Assembly (NCBI RefSeq): GCF_900626285.1
Contig: NZ_LR131147.1
Coordinates: forward strand, 653,246 to 717,245
Length of the DNA: 64,000 nucleotides
Direction: 5' to 3'
Source of the DNA: Intestinimonas massiliensis (ex Afouda et al. 2020)
GTDB taxonomy: Bacteria > Bacillota > Clostridia > Oscillospirales > Oscillospiraceae
The translations under genes and the position numbers were made by a program. How positions within the stretch are numbered: the stretch's first letter is position 1; each line of letters starts with the position of its first letter. Below, piece after piece: positions 41,632 through 49,384 of the stretch. Under the pieces are notes generated by a model. That model ran no database searches. It was not told the origin of the DNA and was given only the letters and a program-made list of their open reading frames with translations.

Positions 41632-42969
41632 TCACCGGGCATCCAACCGGATGACCGCCTTCCGGCCCTCCAGCAGCTCATACTTCTGGACAAAGAACCA
41701 GATCTGAGCCACCTTGTCCACATCCCGCTGATAGGACGCTTCCGTCGGCATGGAGATGACGGTGATCGTGCCGTCGCTCCGATTCTTGATCTTCTTCACG
41801 AAGATATCGTCAAAGAGCTCATTGCCCTGGGAATCCCGGAAATAGACCCCGTTGAGCAAGCGGGCATACCAGGCGTTTACCGCCCCCACAGGCTGCATCT
41901 TCACGATAAGCTGTCCATCCACCGCCTCATAGCTGGCCGGAGCATAGCCGCCGTCCGGGTTGCCTGTGTCGGTGGAGGGCAGCGAATCCACATCCACCAC
42001 CTGCCGGAGAGCCTCTCCGCCCACCGGCGTGTTGGGGATGATCTCCAGGGTTTTCAGACCGCTCACGTCCCCGTACAGCTCATAGACGCTGTCCACATAG
42101 CCCTCCGGGTCCCAGTAATGATTGATCACCACCTGGTCATAGGGGATGTAGGTCCCAGTATCTCCGTCCCGCAGCACAAAGTCATACCACTCCCTGGCAC
42201 CGGTATCCTCCTCCGCCCAGCGCAGCCTGAACAGAGTGCCCAAAGGGGAGCGGTTCAGAGAGACCGCCTCCACCTGTACCGGCTCTCCCCCCATCCTGGC
42301 GGAAAGGACGGCGTCCAGTTCAAACTGTTCTCCCTGGATAGGGTCGACAGAAAAGGTAAGCGTCTTTTCCCATAACAGCGGAGCGAGCTCACCCGGCTCT
42401 GCTTCTCCATACCGGGCCAGCTCCAGCTCCACCTGCTCCCCATCTTCCAGAGGCGCGCGCAGGAGGAAGCGCCATGCGCCGTACAGGGTGTGGTCGTCGG
42501 CCAGGTACTCCTGGTTCTCAAAGCTGTTGCCGTAGCCCTCCATGGAAATATCCTCCCCGCCGGAGCGCAGGGTCATCCTGGGGACGTACCGCCATGTCTC
42601 ATCCTGAACGTATAAACAGTAAAAGATGGTACAGAATGTCCCGTCGGTTGCCACCCGGTCCACCGTAAACACATCGCCGTTTTCTGCCGTTACCGATGAC
42701 TCCACCGGCTGGGCACAGGTCTCATACACTTCATTCATGCCCAGCATGGCATACTCGTTCTGCTCCCGCAGGAATTCAAGGGTCCCCATGTAATAAGCTG
42801 CCGCCGTAACTACCAACAGGCCGCACACCACTGCCGCCACTACAAACACCCGGAGTGTGCGCCCCGCGGTTTTGGCAGGCTCCGCCGTCATGGCCGCCGC
42901 GATCTCGCCCTTCTTCTCCCGGCTGAGTACCACATACTCCATCCCCTTTTTGTAATCCTGGCTAAACAT
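41632..42969 (-). CDS. DUF4179-like membrane protein, probable anti-sigma partner
   Basis: About 445 residues. A ~45-residue cytosolic head (EKKGEIAAAMTAEPAKTAGR), one membrane segment (VFVVAAVVCGLLVVTAAAYY) and a large extracytoplasmic domain with many Tyr/Trp beta strands. Such DUF4179-type proteins follow ECF sigma factors in Clostridia and are thought to hold the sigma factor at the membrane. No zinc anti-sigma motif is seen in the head. ATG 42969 is 8-9 nt from GGAGG and overlaps the sigma gene by 8 bp; ATG 42975 is closer to the site. The signal sensed is unknown. Confidence 0.7.
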   Translation of the reverse strand: MFSQDYKKGMEYVVLSREKKGEIAAAMTAEPAKTAGRTLRVFVVAAVVCGLLVVTAAAYYMGTLEFLREQNEYAMLGMNEVYETCAQPVESSVTAENGDVFTVDRVATDGTFCTIFYCLYVQDETWRYVPRMTLRSGGEDISMEGYGNSFENQEYLADDHTLYGAWRFLLRAPLEDGEQVELELARYGEAEPGELAPLLWEKTLTFSVDPIQGEQFELDAVLSARMGGEPVQVEAVSLNRSPLGTLFRLRWAEEDTGAREWYDFVLRDGDTGTYIPYDQVVINHYWDPEGYVDSVYELYGDVSGLKTLEIIPNTPVGGEALRQVVDVDSLPSTDTGNPDGGYAPASYEAVDGQLIVKMQPVGAVNAWYARLLNGVYFRDSQGNELFDDIFVKKIKNRSDGTITVISMPTEASYQRDVDKVAQIWFFVQKYELLEGRKAVIRLDAR

Positions 42970-43447
42970 ATACATCGCCCTCCGTTTCTGAGAGAATCTG
43001 CCGAAGCATCTTTCTGGCCCGGCTCAGACGGGTGCGGATGCTCCCCTCCCGTTTGCCCAGTACCCGGGCTATTTCCGCCGTATTCATATCCTCATAGTAG
43101 TAGAGGTGCACCACCACCCGGTAGTCCTCCGGCAGCATCAAAAGCACCTCACCCACGTCCCCGGCCTCCAGTTCCGGCGCAGTCACTTCTCTTGCCTCCT
43201 CCAGGGGTACCACGCGCCTGCGCCAGGGGGAGCGGTGCAGGTCTCCCGCACAGTTGGCCGCCACCCGCAGCAGCCAGGCCTTGCAGTGCTCCTCCTCCCG
43301 GAAAGCGGGTGCTGCCCGCACCAGCTTCAGAAAGGTCTCCTGGGTGATGTCCTCCGCGTCCTCCCGGCTGCCGGTTCTGGCATAGGCCAGACGGTACACC
43401 ATGGTGCCATACCGCTCCACCAGGCAGGCTGCTTCTTCCCTGTCCAT
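42962..43447 (-). CDS. ECF-type RNA polymerase sigma factor
   Basis: 161 residues. Region 2 (MVYRLAYARTGSREDAEDIT then QETFLKLVRAAP) binds the -10, and region 4 (LLMLPEDYRVVVHLYYYED, MNTAEIARVLGKREGSIRTR) binds the -35. Region 3 is absent, as in ECF factors. It is translationally coupled to the membrane partner. AAAGGAGGGAGG precedes ATG. A TGTAAC-N17-CGTG motif upstream suggests autoregulation. Confidence 0.92.
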   Translation of the reverse strand: MDREEAACLVERYGTMVYRLAYARTGSREDAEDITQETFLKLVRAAPAFREEEHCKAWLLRVAANCAGDLHRSPWRRRVVPLEEAREVTAPELEAGDVGEVLLMLPEDYRVVVHLYYYEDMNTAEIARVLGKREGSIRTRLSRARKMLRQILSETEGDVYV

Positions 43448-43478
43448 ATCCTCCCTCCTTTCACCGTTCTATAGGATA

Positions 43479-43505
43479 CACGGTTTTGCACCGGAAAACG
43501 TTACA
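43479..43505 (-). promoter_or_regulatory. Candidate ECF autoregulatory promoter
   Basis: Minus strand: TGTAAC (43505-43500), 17-nt spacer, CGTG (43482-43479), close to the AAC...CGT pattern of ECF promoters. No sigma-A promoter was seen in this gap. Confidence 0.45.
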
Positions 43506-43515
43506 GCTAAAAACA

Positions 43516-43549
43516 AAAGCGCGTCCGCCGTTTTGGCGGACGCGCTTTT
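43516..43549. terminator. Bidirectional terminator after rsfS (repeat copy 2)
   Basis: AAAAGCGCGTCCGCC (43516-43530 region) pairs with GGCGGACGCGCTTTT (43535-43549). It shares 29 identical nt with 41581-41609. It ends the long minus-strand operon before the sigma gene. Confidence 0.88.
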
Positions 43550-43559
43550 ACGCACAGGT

Positions 43560-43919
43560 TCAGTTTTCCGTCAGCACCTCGCTGAGATCCACGGGGGTGG
43601 CATCGCCCCACAGGCGCTCCAGGTCGTAGAACTTCCGGGCCTCTTCATTGAAGATGTGGACTACCACAGAGGAGAAGTCCAGCAGGATCCAGGTGCCGCC
43701 CCGGTGGCCCTCCACGTGGTGAGGGGGCTCCCCAGCCTCCTTGAGCATCTGCTCACATACATCGGCCAGGGCCTTGATCTGGGTGGTAGAGGTGGCGGAG
43801 CACAGCACGAAATAGTCGGCCAGAGTGGTCAGGTGGCCGGTCTCCAGCACCTTGATGTCCTGTCCCTTCTTGCTGTCCAGGGCTTTTACCGCGACGAAGG
43901 CGATCTCTTTGGGCGTCAT
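43560..43919 (-). CDS. rsfS: Ribosome silencing factor RsfS
   Basis: 119 residues of the RsfS/Iojap family. KALDSKKGQDIKVLETGHLT, LADYFVLCSATSTTQIKALA, HVEGHRGGTWILLDFSSVVV and HIFNEEARKFYDLERLW cover the whole conserved domain. RsfS binds L14 of free 50S subunits and blocks joining in starvation. ATG 43919 follows AAAGGAGAG; the 16-residue extension overlaps the LCP gene tail. It is the last gene of the operon nadD-yqeK, LCP, rsfS, the common order in Firmicutes. Confidence 0.93.
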   Translation of the reverse strand: MTPKEIAFVAVKALDSKKGQDIKVLETGHLTTLADYFVLCSATSTTQIKALADVCEQMLKEAGEPPHHVEGHRGGTWILLDFSSVVVHIFNEEARKFYDLERLWGDATPVDLSEVLTEN

Positions 43920-43932
43920 TTGCAACTCTCCT

Positions 43933-45366
43933 TTATGCCACAGGCTCCATGCCCGGGCCATATTCAATATCTTCCGTGGGCGCCGGTGTGGACACCGGGG
44001 CGGGCGTCTGTACCGGCGCAGGGGTGGCAGCCGGAGTGGGGGTGGAGGCGGGCGTCGTCTCCGGACTGCTGCTGGCCGCCGGGCTGGAGGAGGGCGCGGT
44101 GCTGGCGGAGACAGCGGGGGTCTCAGTCTCCACCGGCTCCACAGAGGGCTCCTCCGATTCCACCGGAGCGGTGGAGGGCTTGGTGCTGGGCTTGCTGGTA
44201 CTGGTGGAATTGCCGGAGGAGCTGGAGGAACCGGAAGAGCCGTAGCTGGTTACCAGGTCCAGGTCTGCCAGTTTGATTTCCTTGTCATAGGGATTGAATC
44301 CGTCGTTGATGAGCTCCACGATCTCGTCCCCGATGGGCAGCAGATGGCCATTGCCAGCGCTTTTGTTTGGCAATGTGACAAACTCCACCTGCTCCATATC
44401 CAGCCCGCTGGCGGCTGACTTGCCGAAATAAGCCATCTCAGGAATCGTCAGGTCGGTCTCTACGTTCTTCTGGAAGATGGTCACATACTCCATCAGGTTG
44501 GGCAGCAGCACGGTGGGCTGGAGGCACTTCTCGATGACTGCGGTCAGGAAGGCCTGCTGGGTCTTGATCCGGCCCAGATCCGCGTCCGGATAACCGGGGG
44601 TAACGTATTTGCCATTTACCCATCTACCATTGTCGTGGCGGTAGCGAACCACTCCCATAGCTGCCTCTCCGTCCAGCAGCTGATAGCCCTCGGACAGGTG
44701 GATGTGCAGATCCTGGGTGGGGTCGTCATAGTTCATATCCCGGGGCACATCAAAGTAGACTCCGTCGATGGCGCCTACCAGCTCGCCTACGGCATCCCAC
44801 TGGATGATCACATAGAAGTCGGGGGTAACGCCTGTCAGCTGGCCCACTTCCTTCTTCAGGGCCTCAATACCATCCTCACCGCCGCCGGCCCCGTTGTAAA
44901 CCGAGTTGATCAGCACCTTGTGTCCATAGTTCACATAGATATCCCGAGGAATGCTCATGACGTTGAGGGTCTGGTTTGGCACGTCGTAGGACACCAGCAT
45001 CATGGTATCCGTGTTGCCGCCGCCGCCGGTATCCTGCCCCACCAGCAGGAAGGTATAGAACTGGTCCTTCCGGTTGGCCGCCAGGCCCGGGATTTCCACT
45101 TCGATCTCGTTGCCGTTCTCGTCTATGATGGTGGTGGTCTGGGGCTTGGGGGTAACCTCGGGCGGTTTGGTCATCAGGAAAAATACCGCCGTGCCCACCA
45201 CGATGATGGCCGCGATCACGGTCAGAACGATCAGCAGGATCCGCAGGATTTTTTGTTTCCGGGTAAGCTGAGGTCTGGGACGCTTCTCCCGTCGGCGGCG
45301 GGGCGCACTGGGCTTCTTCTCCAGCCGGGCGCCGCCATGGGTACTCTTTCTGTGTTCCGGGTTCAT
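43933..45366 (-). CDS. LytR-CpsA-Psr (LCP) family cell-wall glycopolymer ligase
   Basis: 477 residues. A basic cytosolic head of ~40 residues, one membrane segment (LLIVLTVIAAIIVVGTAVFF), and the LCP domain from about residue 100: FLLVGQDTGGGGNTDTMMLV, NVMSIPRDIYVNY, and GVVRYRHDNGRW with DADLGRIKTQQAFL. The Asp/Arg residues binding the polyprenyl-diphosphate substrate are present. The C-terminal ~90 residues are a low-complexity Ser/Pro/Thr tail that probably spans the wall. LCP proteins attach wall polysaccharides to peptidoglycan. Confidence 0.92.
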   Translation of the reverse strand: MNPEHRKSTHGGARLEKKPSAPRRRREKRPRPQLTRKQKILRILLIVLTVIAAIIVVGTAVFFLMTKPPEVTPKPQTTTIIDENGNEIEVEIPGLAANRKDQFYTFLLVGQDTGGGGNTDTMMLVSYDVPNQTLNVMSIPRDIYVNYGHKVLINSVYNGAGGGEDGIEALKKEVGQLTGVTPDFYVIIQWDAVGELVGAIDGVYFDVPRDMNYDDPTQDLHIHLSEGYQLLDGEAAMGVVRYRHDNGRWVNGKYVTPGYPDADLGRIKTQQAFLTAVIEKCLQPTVLLPNLMEYVTIFQKNVETDLTIPEMAYFGKSAASGLDMEQVEFVTLPNKSAGNGHLLPIGDEIVELINDGFNPYDKEIKLADLDLVTSYGSSGSSSSSGNSTSTSKPSTKPSTAPVESEEPSVEPVETETPAVSASTAPSSSPAASSSPETTPASTPTPAATPAPVQTPAPVSTPAPTEDIEYGPGMEPVA

Positions 45367-45370
45367 GCTA

Positions 45371-46579
45371 TCATGATTCCTTTCCGCTTGATTTGCTCCT
45401 CAACCAATCCCTGGCCCGCACGGTATTGATGTGTACGGGCAGGCCTCTGTCTTCCATCTCTTGAATGCTCATCTCACACCCGGTCAGCACCGCTTTGTCC
45501 AGGTCCTGATAAGCCAGCTCCCGCAGGCGCTCCACCCCGGGGAAGTCCCGGTTGGGCTCCATGTAGTCGGCGATATAGAGGATCTTTTCCAGCAAGGTCA
45601 TGTCCGCCTTGCCGGTGGTATGCCAGAAGATGGCCTCATACACGTCATCGCTCACTCCGTACACGTCCCGGGCCACACACGCACCCGTTTTCGCGTGGAG
45701 GAGCTTTACCGCCTGTTTCTCCAAATCATCCAGTACGATACCATATTTTTCGCAGGTCCGCAACTGCTTCTCCATGTCCCAGTATTTGGTGCAGTCGTGG
45801 AGAATGGCGCCCCGGCGGGCCTTCTCCTCGTCGGCGCCCCACCGGCGGGCCAGTCGGACGGCTTCCTCCTCCGTGCCCTTCACATGGGCGATCCGCTTGG
45901 CCCGGATCATGGAGTAGGAACAGGCCCGCAGTTCCCGGTCAGGCAGATGTTTCAGATCATAGTGGACGCCGTACAATCCGTGGCGGATGATGTAGCCATA
46001 CACCGCCGGGGACAGGTACTCCTGTCCCTTGCCCTGGGCCAGCAGCTCCCGCAGCTGGGTGGAGGACACATCCACAATGTGGGGCAGCTGGAGCACACAG
46101 GTATTGGCTCCAAAGGTCTTGCGCAGATACTCCGCCTGGATGTTCAGGGCCTCTCCGCTGTCCGACTGGGTGCGGGCAAAGGTGCAGATCCCCGCCAGGC
46201 GGGTGATCACCTCCGGCTCGTGCCAGTACTGCAGCGTCAGGAACATGTCGGTGCCCATCAGCAGCCAGAGCTCCGCCGACGGATCACCCGCCTTCAGCTG
46301 CTCCAGCGTGTCGGCAGTATAGCTTTTCCCGGAGCGCTGCAGCTCCATACCGCTGACGCTCACCTTTTTGGGCAGCAGCAGTCCATCCGCCGCCAGGGTC
46401 GTCATCTCCAGCCGCTGCTCGGCGCTGGGGCTGCCGGCCGGCAGCGTCTTGTGAGGCGGCATGGCCGCCGGGACGAAGCGCAGCTCGTCCAGCTTCAGAG
46501 CGTCCAGTGCAAACTGGGCCGCCGCCAGATGTCCCAGGTGAGGGGGATTGAAGGTACCGCCGTAAATGCCCAGCTTCAT
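45371..46579 (-). CDS. nadD: Fusion of NadD (nicotinate-nucleotide adenylyltransferase) and YqeK HD hydrolase
   Basis: 402 residues. Residues 1-~200 are NadD: GGTFNPPHLGHLAAAQFAL (HxGH nucleotidyl-transfer motif) and VDVSSTQLRELLAQGK (SSTxxR). Residues ~210-402 are YqeK: RIAHVKGTEEEAVRL, the metal-binding HD in AILHDCTKY, and HTTGKADMTLLEKILYIADY. NadD makes deamido-NAD from NaMN and ATP; YqeK hydrolyses diadenosine tetraphosphate. In most Firmicutes these are two adjacent genes. Here there is one continuous frame with no stop or internal ribosome site at the junction. GGGGAGG precedes ATG. Confidence 0.92.
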   Translation of the reverse strand: MKLGIYGGTFNPPHLGHLAAAQFALDALKLDELRFVPAAMPPHKTLPAGSPSAEQRLEMTTLAADGLLLPKKVSVSGMELQRSGKSYTADTLEQLKAGDPSAELWLLMGTDMFLTLQYWHEPEVITRLAGICTFARTQSDSGEALNIQAEYLRKTFGANTCVLQLPHIVDVSSTQLRELLAQGKGQEYLSPAVYGYIIRHGLYGVHYDLKHLPDRELRACSYSMIRAKRIAHVKGTEEEAVRLARRWGADEEKARRGAILHDCTKYWDMEKQLRTCEKYGIVLDDLEKQAVKLLHAKTGACVARDVYGVSDDVYEAIFWHTTGKADMTLLEKILYIADYMEPNRDFPGVERLRELAYQDLDKAVLTGCEMSIQEMEDRGLPVHINTVRARDWLRSKSSGKES

Positions 46580-46596
46580 GCTAAGACCTCCCCGCT

Positions 46597-46917
46597 TTAA
46601 TCCCGTTTCTTGGATGCCGTCAGAACGATCCGGTCCTTCTTCTCCTTATTATGGGTTGGACGATATAAAACGAATTTTGTTCCAATGACCTGCACCACCT
46701 CGCTGCGGGTGGCTTTGGCCAGTTCCTCCGCAGCCTCCCGGCTGGTGAGCATGCAGTTCTCCAGCACCTTGCCCTTGATGAGCTCCCGGGCTTCCAGGGC
46801 GTCGTCCGCCTGCTTGATCAGGTTGTCTCCGATGCTGTCCTTGCCGATGTGGAGGATGGTGTCAATGCTGTTGGCCAGGCCCCGCAGCTGGGCCCGCTGT
46901 TTACTGGTCAGATCCAT
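46597..46917 (-). CDS. yhbY: YhbY-family RNA-binding protein (CRM domain)
   Basis: 106 residues, a single CRM domain: LTSKQRAQLRGLANSIDTIL, HIGKDSIGDNLIKQADDALE and ELIKGKVLENC. YhbY associates with pre-50S ribosomal particles. It overlaps the upstream rdgB by 17 bp and sits 17 nt before nadD, the standard order in Firmicutes. Confidence 0.92.
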   Translation of the reverse strand: MDLTSKQRAQLRGLANSIDTILHIGKDSIGDNLIKQADDALEARELIKGKVLENCMLTSREAAEELAKATRSEVVQVIGTKFVLYRPTHNKEKKDRIVLTASKKRD

Positions 46918-47500
46918 TCAAATACCGCTCCAATTCCGTTTTGAATTTTTTCAGGGCATTTCCCCGGTGGGAGATGGCGTTCTTCTCCTCAGAAGAAAGC
47001 TCTGCAAAGGTCTTTTTCAGGCCGGGTACAAAAAATACCGGGTCATAGCCGAAGCCGCTGACCCCCTTGGGGGCATAGGCGATGGTGCCGGGGCACTCCC
47101 CCCTGGCCTCCACCTTGTCCCCGTTGGGGAAGCAGCAGCAGATGCAGGAGACGAACTTGCCCCGCCGGTCCAGCTGGCCCCGCAGGTTGCTCAGCAGCAG
47201 CTGATACCGGCCCACGTCATCCAGCTCCGGGCCGCCGTACCGGGCGGAATAAACGCCGGGGGCGCCGTTGAGGGCGTCCACGCACAGGCCGGAGTCGTCG
47301 GCGATGGCGGGCAGGCCGGAGGCCTCACACACCGCGTGGGCCTTCAGATAGGCGTTTTCCTCAAAAGTGGTACCCGTCTCTTCCACGTCCACATCCACAC
47401 CCACGTCGGACTCCAGCACCACTTCCACCCCCAGCTGGGAGAGGATGTCCTTCATTTCCACCAGCTTATGGGCGTTCTTGCTGGCCAATACCATTTTCAT
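46901..47500 (-). CDS. rdgB: Non-canonical purine NTP pyrophosphatase (RdgB/HAM1)
   Basis: 199 residues. The N-terminal SKNAHKLVEMKDIL phosphate loop, ADDSGLCVDALNGAPGVYSA (metal site), GFGYDPVF and SHRGNALKKF complete the family set. It removes dITP, ITP and XTP from nucleotide pools. GGAGGG precedes ATG. It is 3 nt from rph, with which it is commonly paired or fused. Confidence 0.93.
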   Translation of the reverse strand: MKMVLASKNAHKLVEMKDILSQLGVEVVLESDVGVDVDVEETGTTFEENAYLKAHAVCEASGLPAIADDSGLCVDALNGAPGVYSARYGGPELDDVGRYQLLLSNLRGQLDRRGKFVSCICCCFPNGDKVEARGECPGTIAYAPKGVSGFGYDPVFFVPGLKKTFAELSSEEKNAISHRGNALKKFKTELERYLNGSDQ

Positions 47501-47503
47501 GTT

Positions 47504-48205
47504 TCAACCCTCCAGCGCCTTGCTCTGGATGGCCCGCAGCTCCCCGATGCCCTTGGCGCACAGATCCACCAGAGTGCGCTGCTCGGCAATGGTAAAGGGC
47601 CGGCCCTCGCCGGTGCCCTGGAGCTCCACCAGCTCCCCCTCCGCCGTCATGACGCAGTTCAGGTCCACCTGGGCGGAGGAGTCCTCCTCATAGCACAGGT
47701 CCAGCAGGGGTTCCTCCCCCACGATGCCGGCGGACACCGCCGCCACCGAGGTCTTGAGGGCTTCCTCCGCGCCGATGGCCTTCAGTGCCAGGGCCAGGGC
47801 CACATAGCCGCCGGTGACGGAGGCGGTACGGGTGCCGCCGTCCCCCTGGAGCACATCGCAGTCCACGGTGATGGTGCGCTCCCCCAGCTTTTTCATATCC
47901 ACGCAGGCCCGGAGGGACCGGCCCACCAGCCGCTGGATCTCGGCGGAGCGGGGGGACAGCTTCAGCTTGGCGATGTCCCGCTTGGACCGCTCCCGGTTGG
48001 CGCGGGGCAGCATGGAGTACTCGGCAGTGACCCAGCCCTCGCCCTCGGCCACATGGGGGGGCGTGCGCTCCTCCACGCTGGCGCAGCACAGCACCTGGGT
48101 ATTGCCGCAGCGGATCAGGCAGGAGCCCTCCGCAAATTTGTTGAAGTGAGGAATGATTTCCACAGGCCGCAGCTGGTCGCTGGCCCGTCCGTCGATTCTA
48201 GCCAT
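47504..48205 (-). CDS. rph: Ribonuclease PH
   Basis: 233 residues. GRASDQLRPVEIIPHFNKFA, the RNA-binding AEYSMLPRANRER, and the phosphate-site GGTRTASVTGGYVALALAL with DLCYEEDS identify RNase PH, a phosphorolytic 3'-to-5' exonuclease that trims tRNA 3' ends as a hexamer. GGAGG lies upstream of ATG. It is placed between ftsY and rdgB. Confidence 0.94.
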   Translation of the reverse strand: MARIDGRASDQLRPVEIIPHFNKFAEGSCLIRCGNTQVLCCASVEERTPPHVAEGEGWVTAEYSMLPRANRERSKRDIAKLKLSPRSAEIQRLVGRSLRACVDMKKLGERTITVDCDVLQGDGGTRTASVTGGYVALALALKAIGAEEALKTSVAAVSAGIVGEEPLLDLCYEEDSSAQVDLNCVMTAEGELVELQGTGEGRPFTIAEQRTLVDLCAKGIGELRAIQSKALEG

Positions 48206-48220
48206 ATCAGATAACCTCCA

Positions 48221-49120
48221 TTAAATCAGCGCTTCCACAAAGGCCTTGGCCTCGAAGGGCATCAGATCGTCGATGCCCTCCCCCACGCCGATATACTTCA
48301 CCGGCACCTGGAGCTCCTGGGCGATGGCGATGACGATGCCCCCCTTGGCGGAGCCGTCCAGCTTGGTGAGGACGATGCCGGTGATACCGGCGGCCTCCTT
48401 GAACTGCTTGGCCTGGATCAGGCCGTTCTGGCCGGTGGTGGCGTCCAGCACCAGCAGGGTCTCCCGGTCCGCGCCGGGCAGTTCCCGGTCCACCACCCGG
48501 GAGATCTTGTTCAGCTCGTTCATCAGGTTCTGCTTGTTGTGGAGCCGGCCGGCGGTATCGATGAGGATCACGTCAGACCCCCGGGCCTTGGCGGCGGTGA
48601 GGGCGTCAAACACCACGGCGGCGGGGTCGGCCCCCTCGTGCTGCCGCACCAGGTCCACCCCGGCCCGGCCGCTCCAGATCTCCAGCTGATCGGCGGCGGC
48701 GGCCCGGAAGGTATCGGCGGCGGCCAGCAGCACACGCTTGCCCTCTCCCTTCATCCGGGCGGCCAGCTTGCCGATGGTGGTGGTCTTGCCCACCCCGTTC
48801 ACCCCGATGAACAGGGCCACGGAGGGGGTGGTGGTCAGGTGGAGCTCCGGTTCACCCACCTGGAGCATCTCGGTGAGCACCTGCCGCAGGCAGGCACGGG
48901 CGGAGTCCATATCCTTGATCTTCTCCTCCTTCACCCGGCGGCGGAGCTCCTCCACTGCCTTCAGGGTGGTGTCCACTCCCATGTCCCCCAGGATGAGGGT
49001 CTCCTCCAGCTCGTCGTAAAAGTCGTCGTTCAGCTCCCCGGCAAACAGCTGGTCGAAGGAGTGGCCGATATTCTCCTTGGTGCGGGTCAGGCCCGCCTTG
49101 ATTTTTTCAAAAAAACCCAT
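48221..49120 (-). CDS. ftsY: Signal recognition particle receptor FtsY
   Basis: 299 residues, short form without an acidic A domain. The N-terminal FFEKIKAGLTRTKENIG amphipathic helix targets membranes; the NG domain has GVNGVGKTTTIGKLA (G1), DTFRAAAADQLEIW, DTAGRLHNKQNL and TKLDGSAKGG. It docks SRP-ribosome complexes to SecYEG. ATG 49120 follows AAAGGAAT; the TTG three codons upstream is not needed. Confidence 0.95.
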   Translation of the reverse strand: MGFFEKIKAGLTRTKENIGHSFDQLFAGELNDDFYDELEETLILGDMGVDTTLKAVEELRRRVKEEKIKDMDSARACLRQVLTEMLQVGEPELHLTTTPSVALFIGVNGVGKTTTIGKLAARMKGEGKRVLLAAADTFRAAAADQLEIWSGRAGVDLVRQHEGADPAAVVFDALTAAKARGSDVILIDTAGRLHNKQNLMNELNKISRVVDRELPGADRETLLVLDATTGQNGLIQAKQFKEAAGITGIVLTKLDGSAKGGIVIAIAQELQVPVKYIGVGEGIDDLMPFEAKAFVEALI

Positions 49121-49138
49121 GTGGTCCAAATTCCTTTC

Positions 49139-49372
49139 TTATTCAATAGGCCGCTTGCAGTTGGGGCACTTGTCCGTCTTGCTGACCCCCAAAAAGGCCC
49201 CGCAGTCCGGGCAGCGCCAATAGCGGTGCAGAATGGCGATGGCCACGGCGATGAGCACCAGCCCCGCCACAAACAGCAGGATGAACTGAGTGATCAGCGA
49301 CAGGCACACCAGCAGCGCCGCCGCGATAGACATACGTTCCATGATCTTGCGGGCCTTATACGCTTGCTCCAT
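49139..49372 (-). CDS. Small membrane protein with C-terminal zinc ribbon
   Basis: 77 residues. A cytosolic helix (MEQAYKARKIMERMS), two close hydrophobic segments (LLVCLSLITQFILLF and GLVLIAVAIAILH), then a C4 zinc ribbon WRCPDCGAFLGVSKTDKCPNC. No family name is known to me. Located between smc and ftsY, 12 nt after smc, it is part of the same operon. A role in SRP or membrane biology is only a guess. AAGGAG precedes ATG 49372. Confidence 0.7.
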   Translation of the reverse strand: MEQAYKARKIMERMSIAAALLVCLSLITQFILLFVAGLVLIAVAIAILHRYWRCPDCGAFLGVSKTDKCPNCKRPIE

Positions 49373-49384
49373 TTCCAACGCTCC

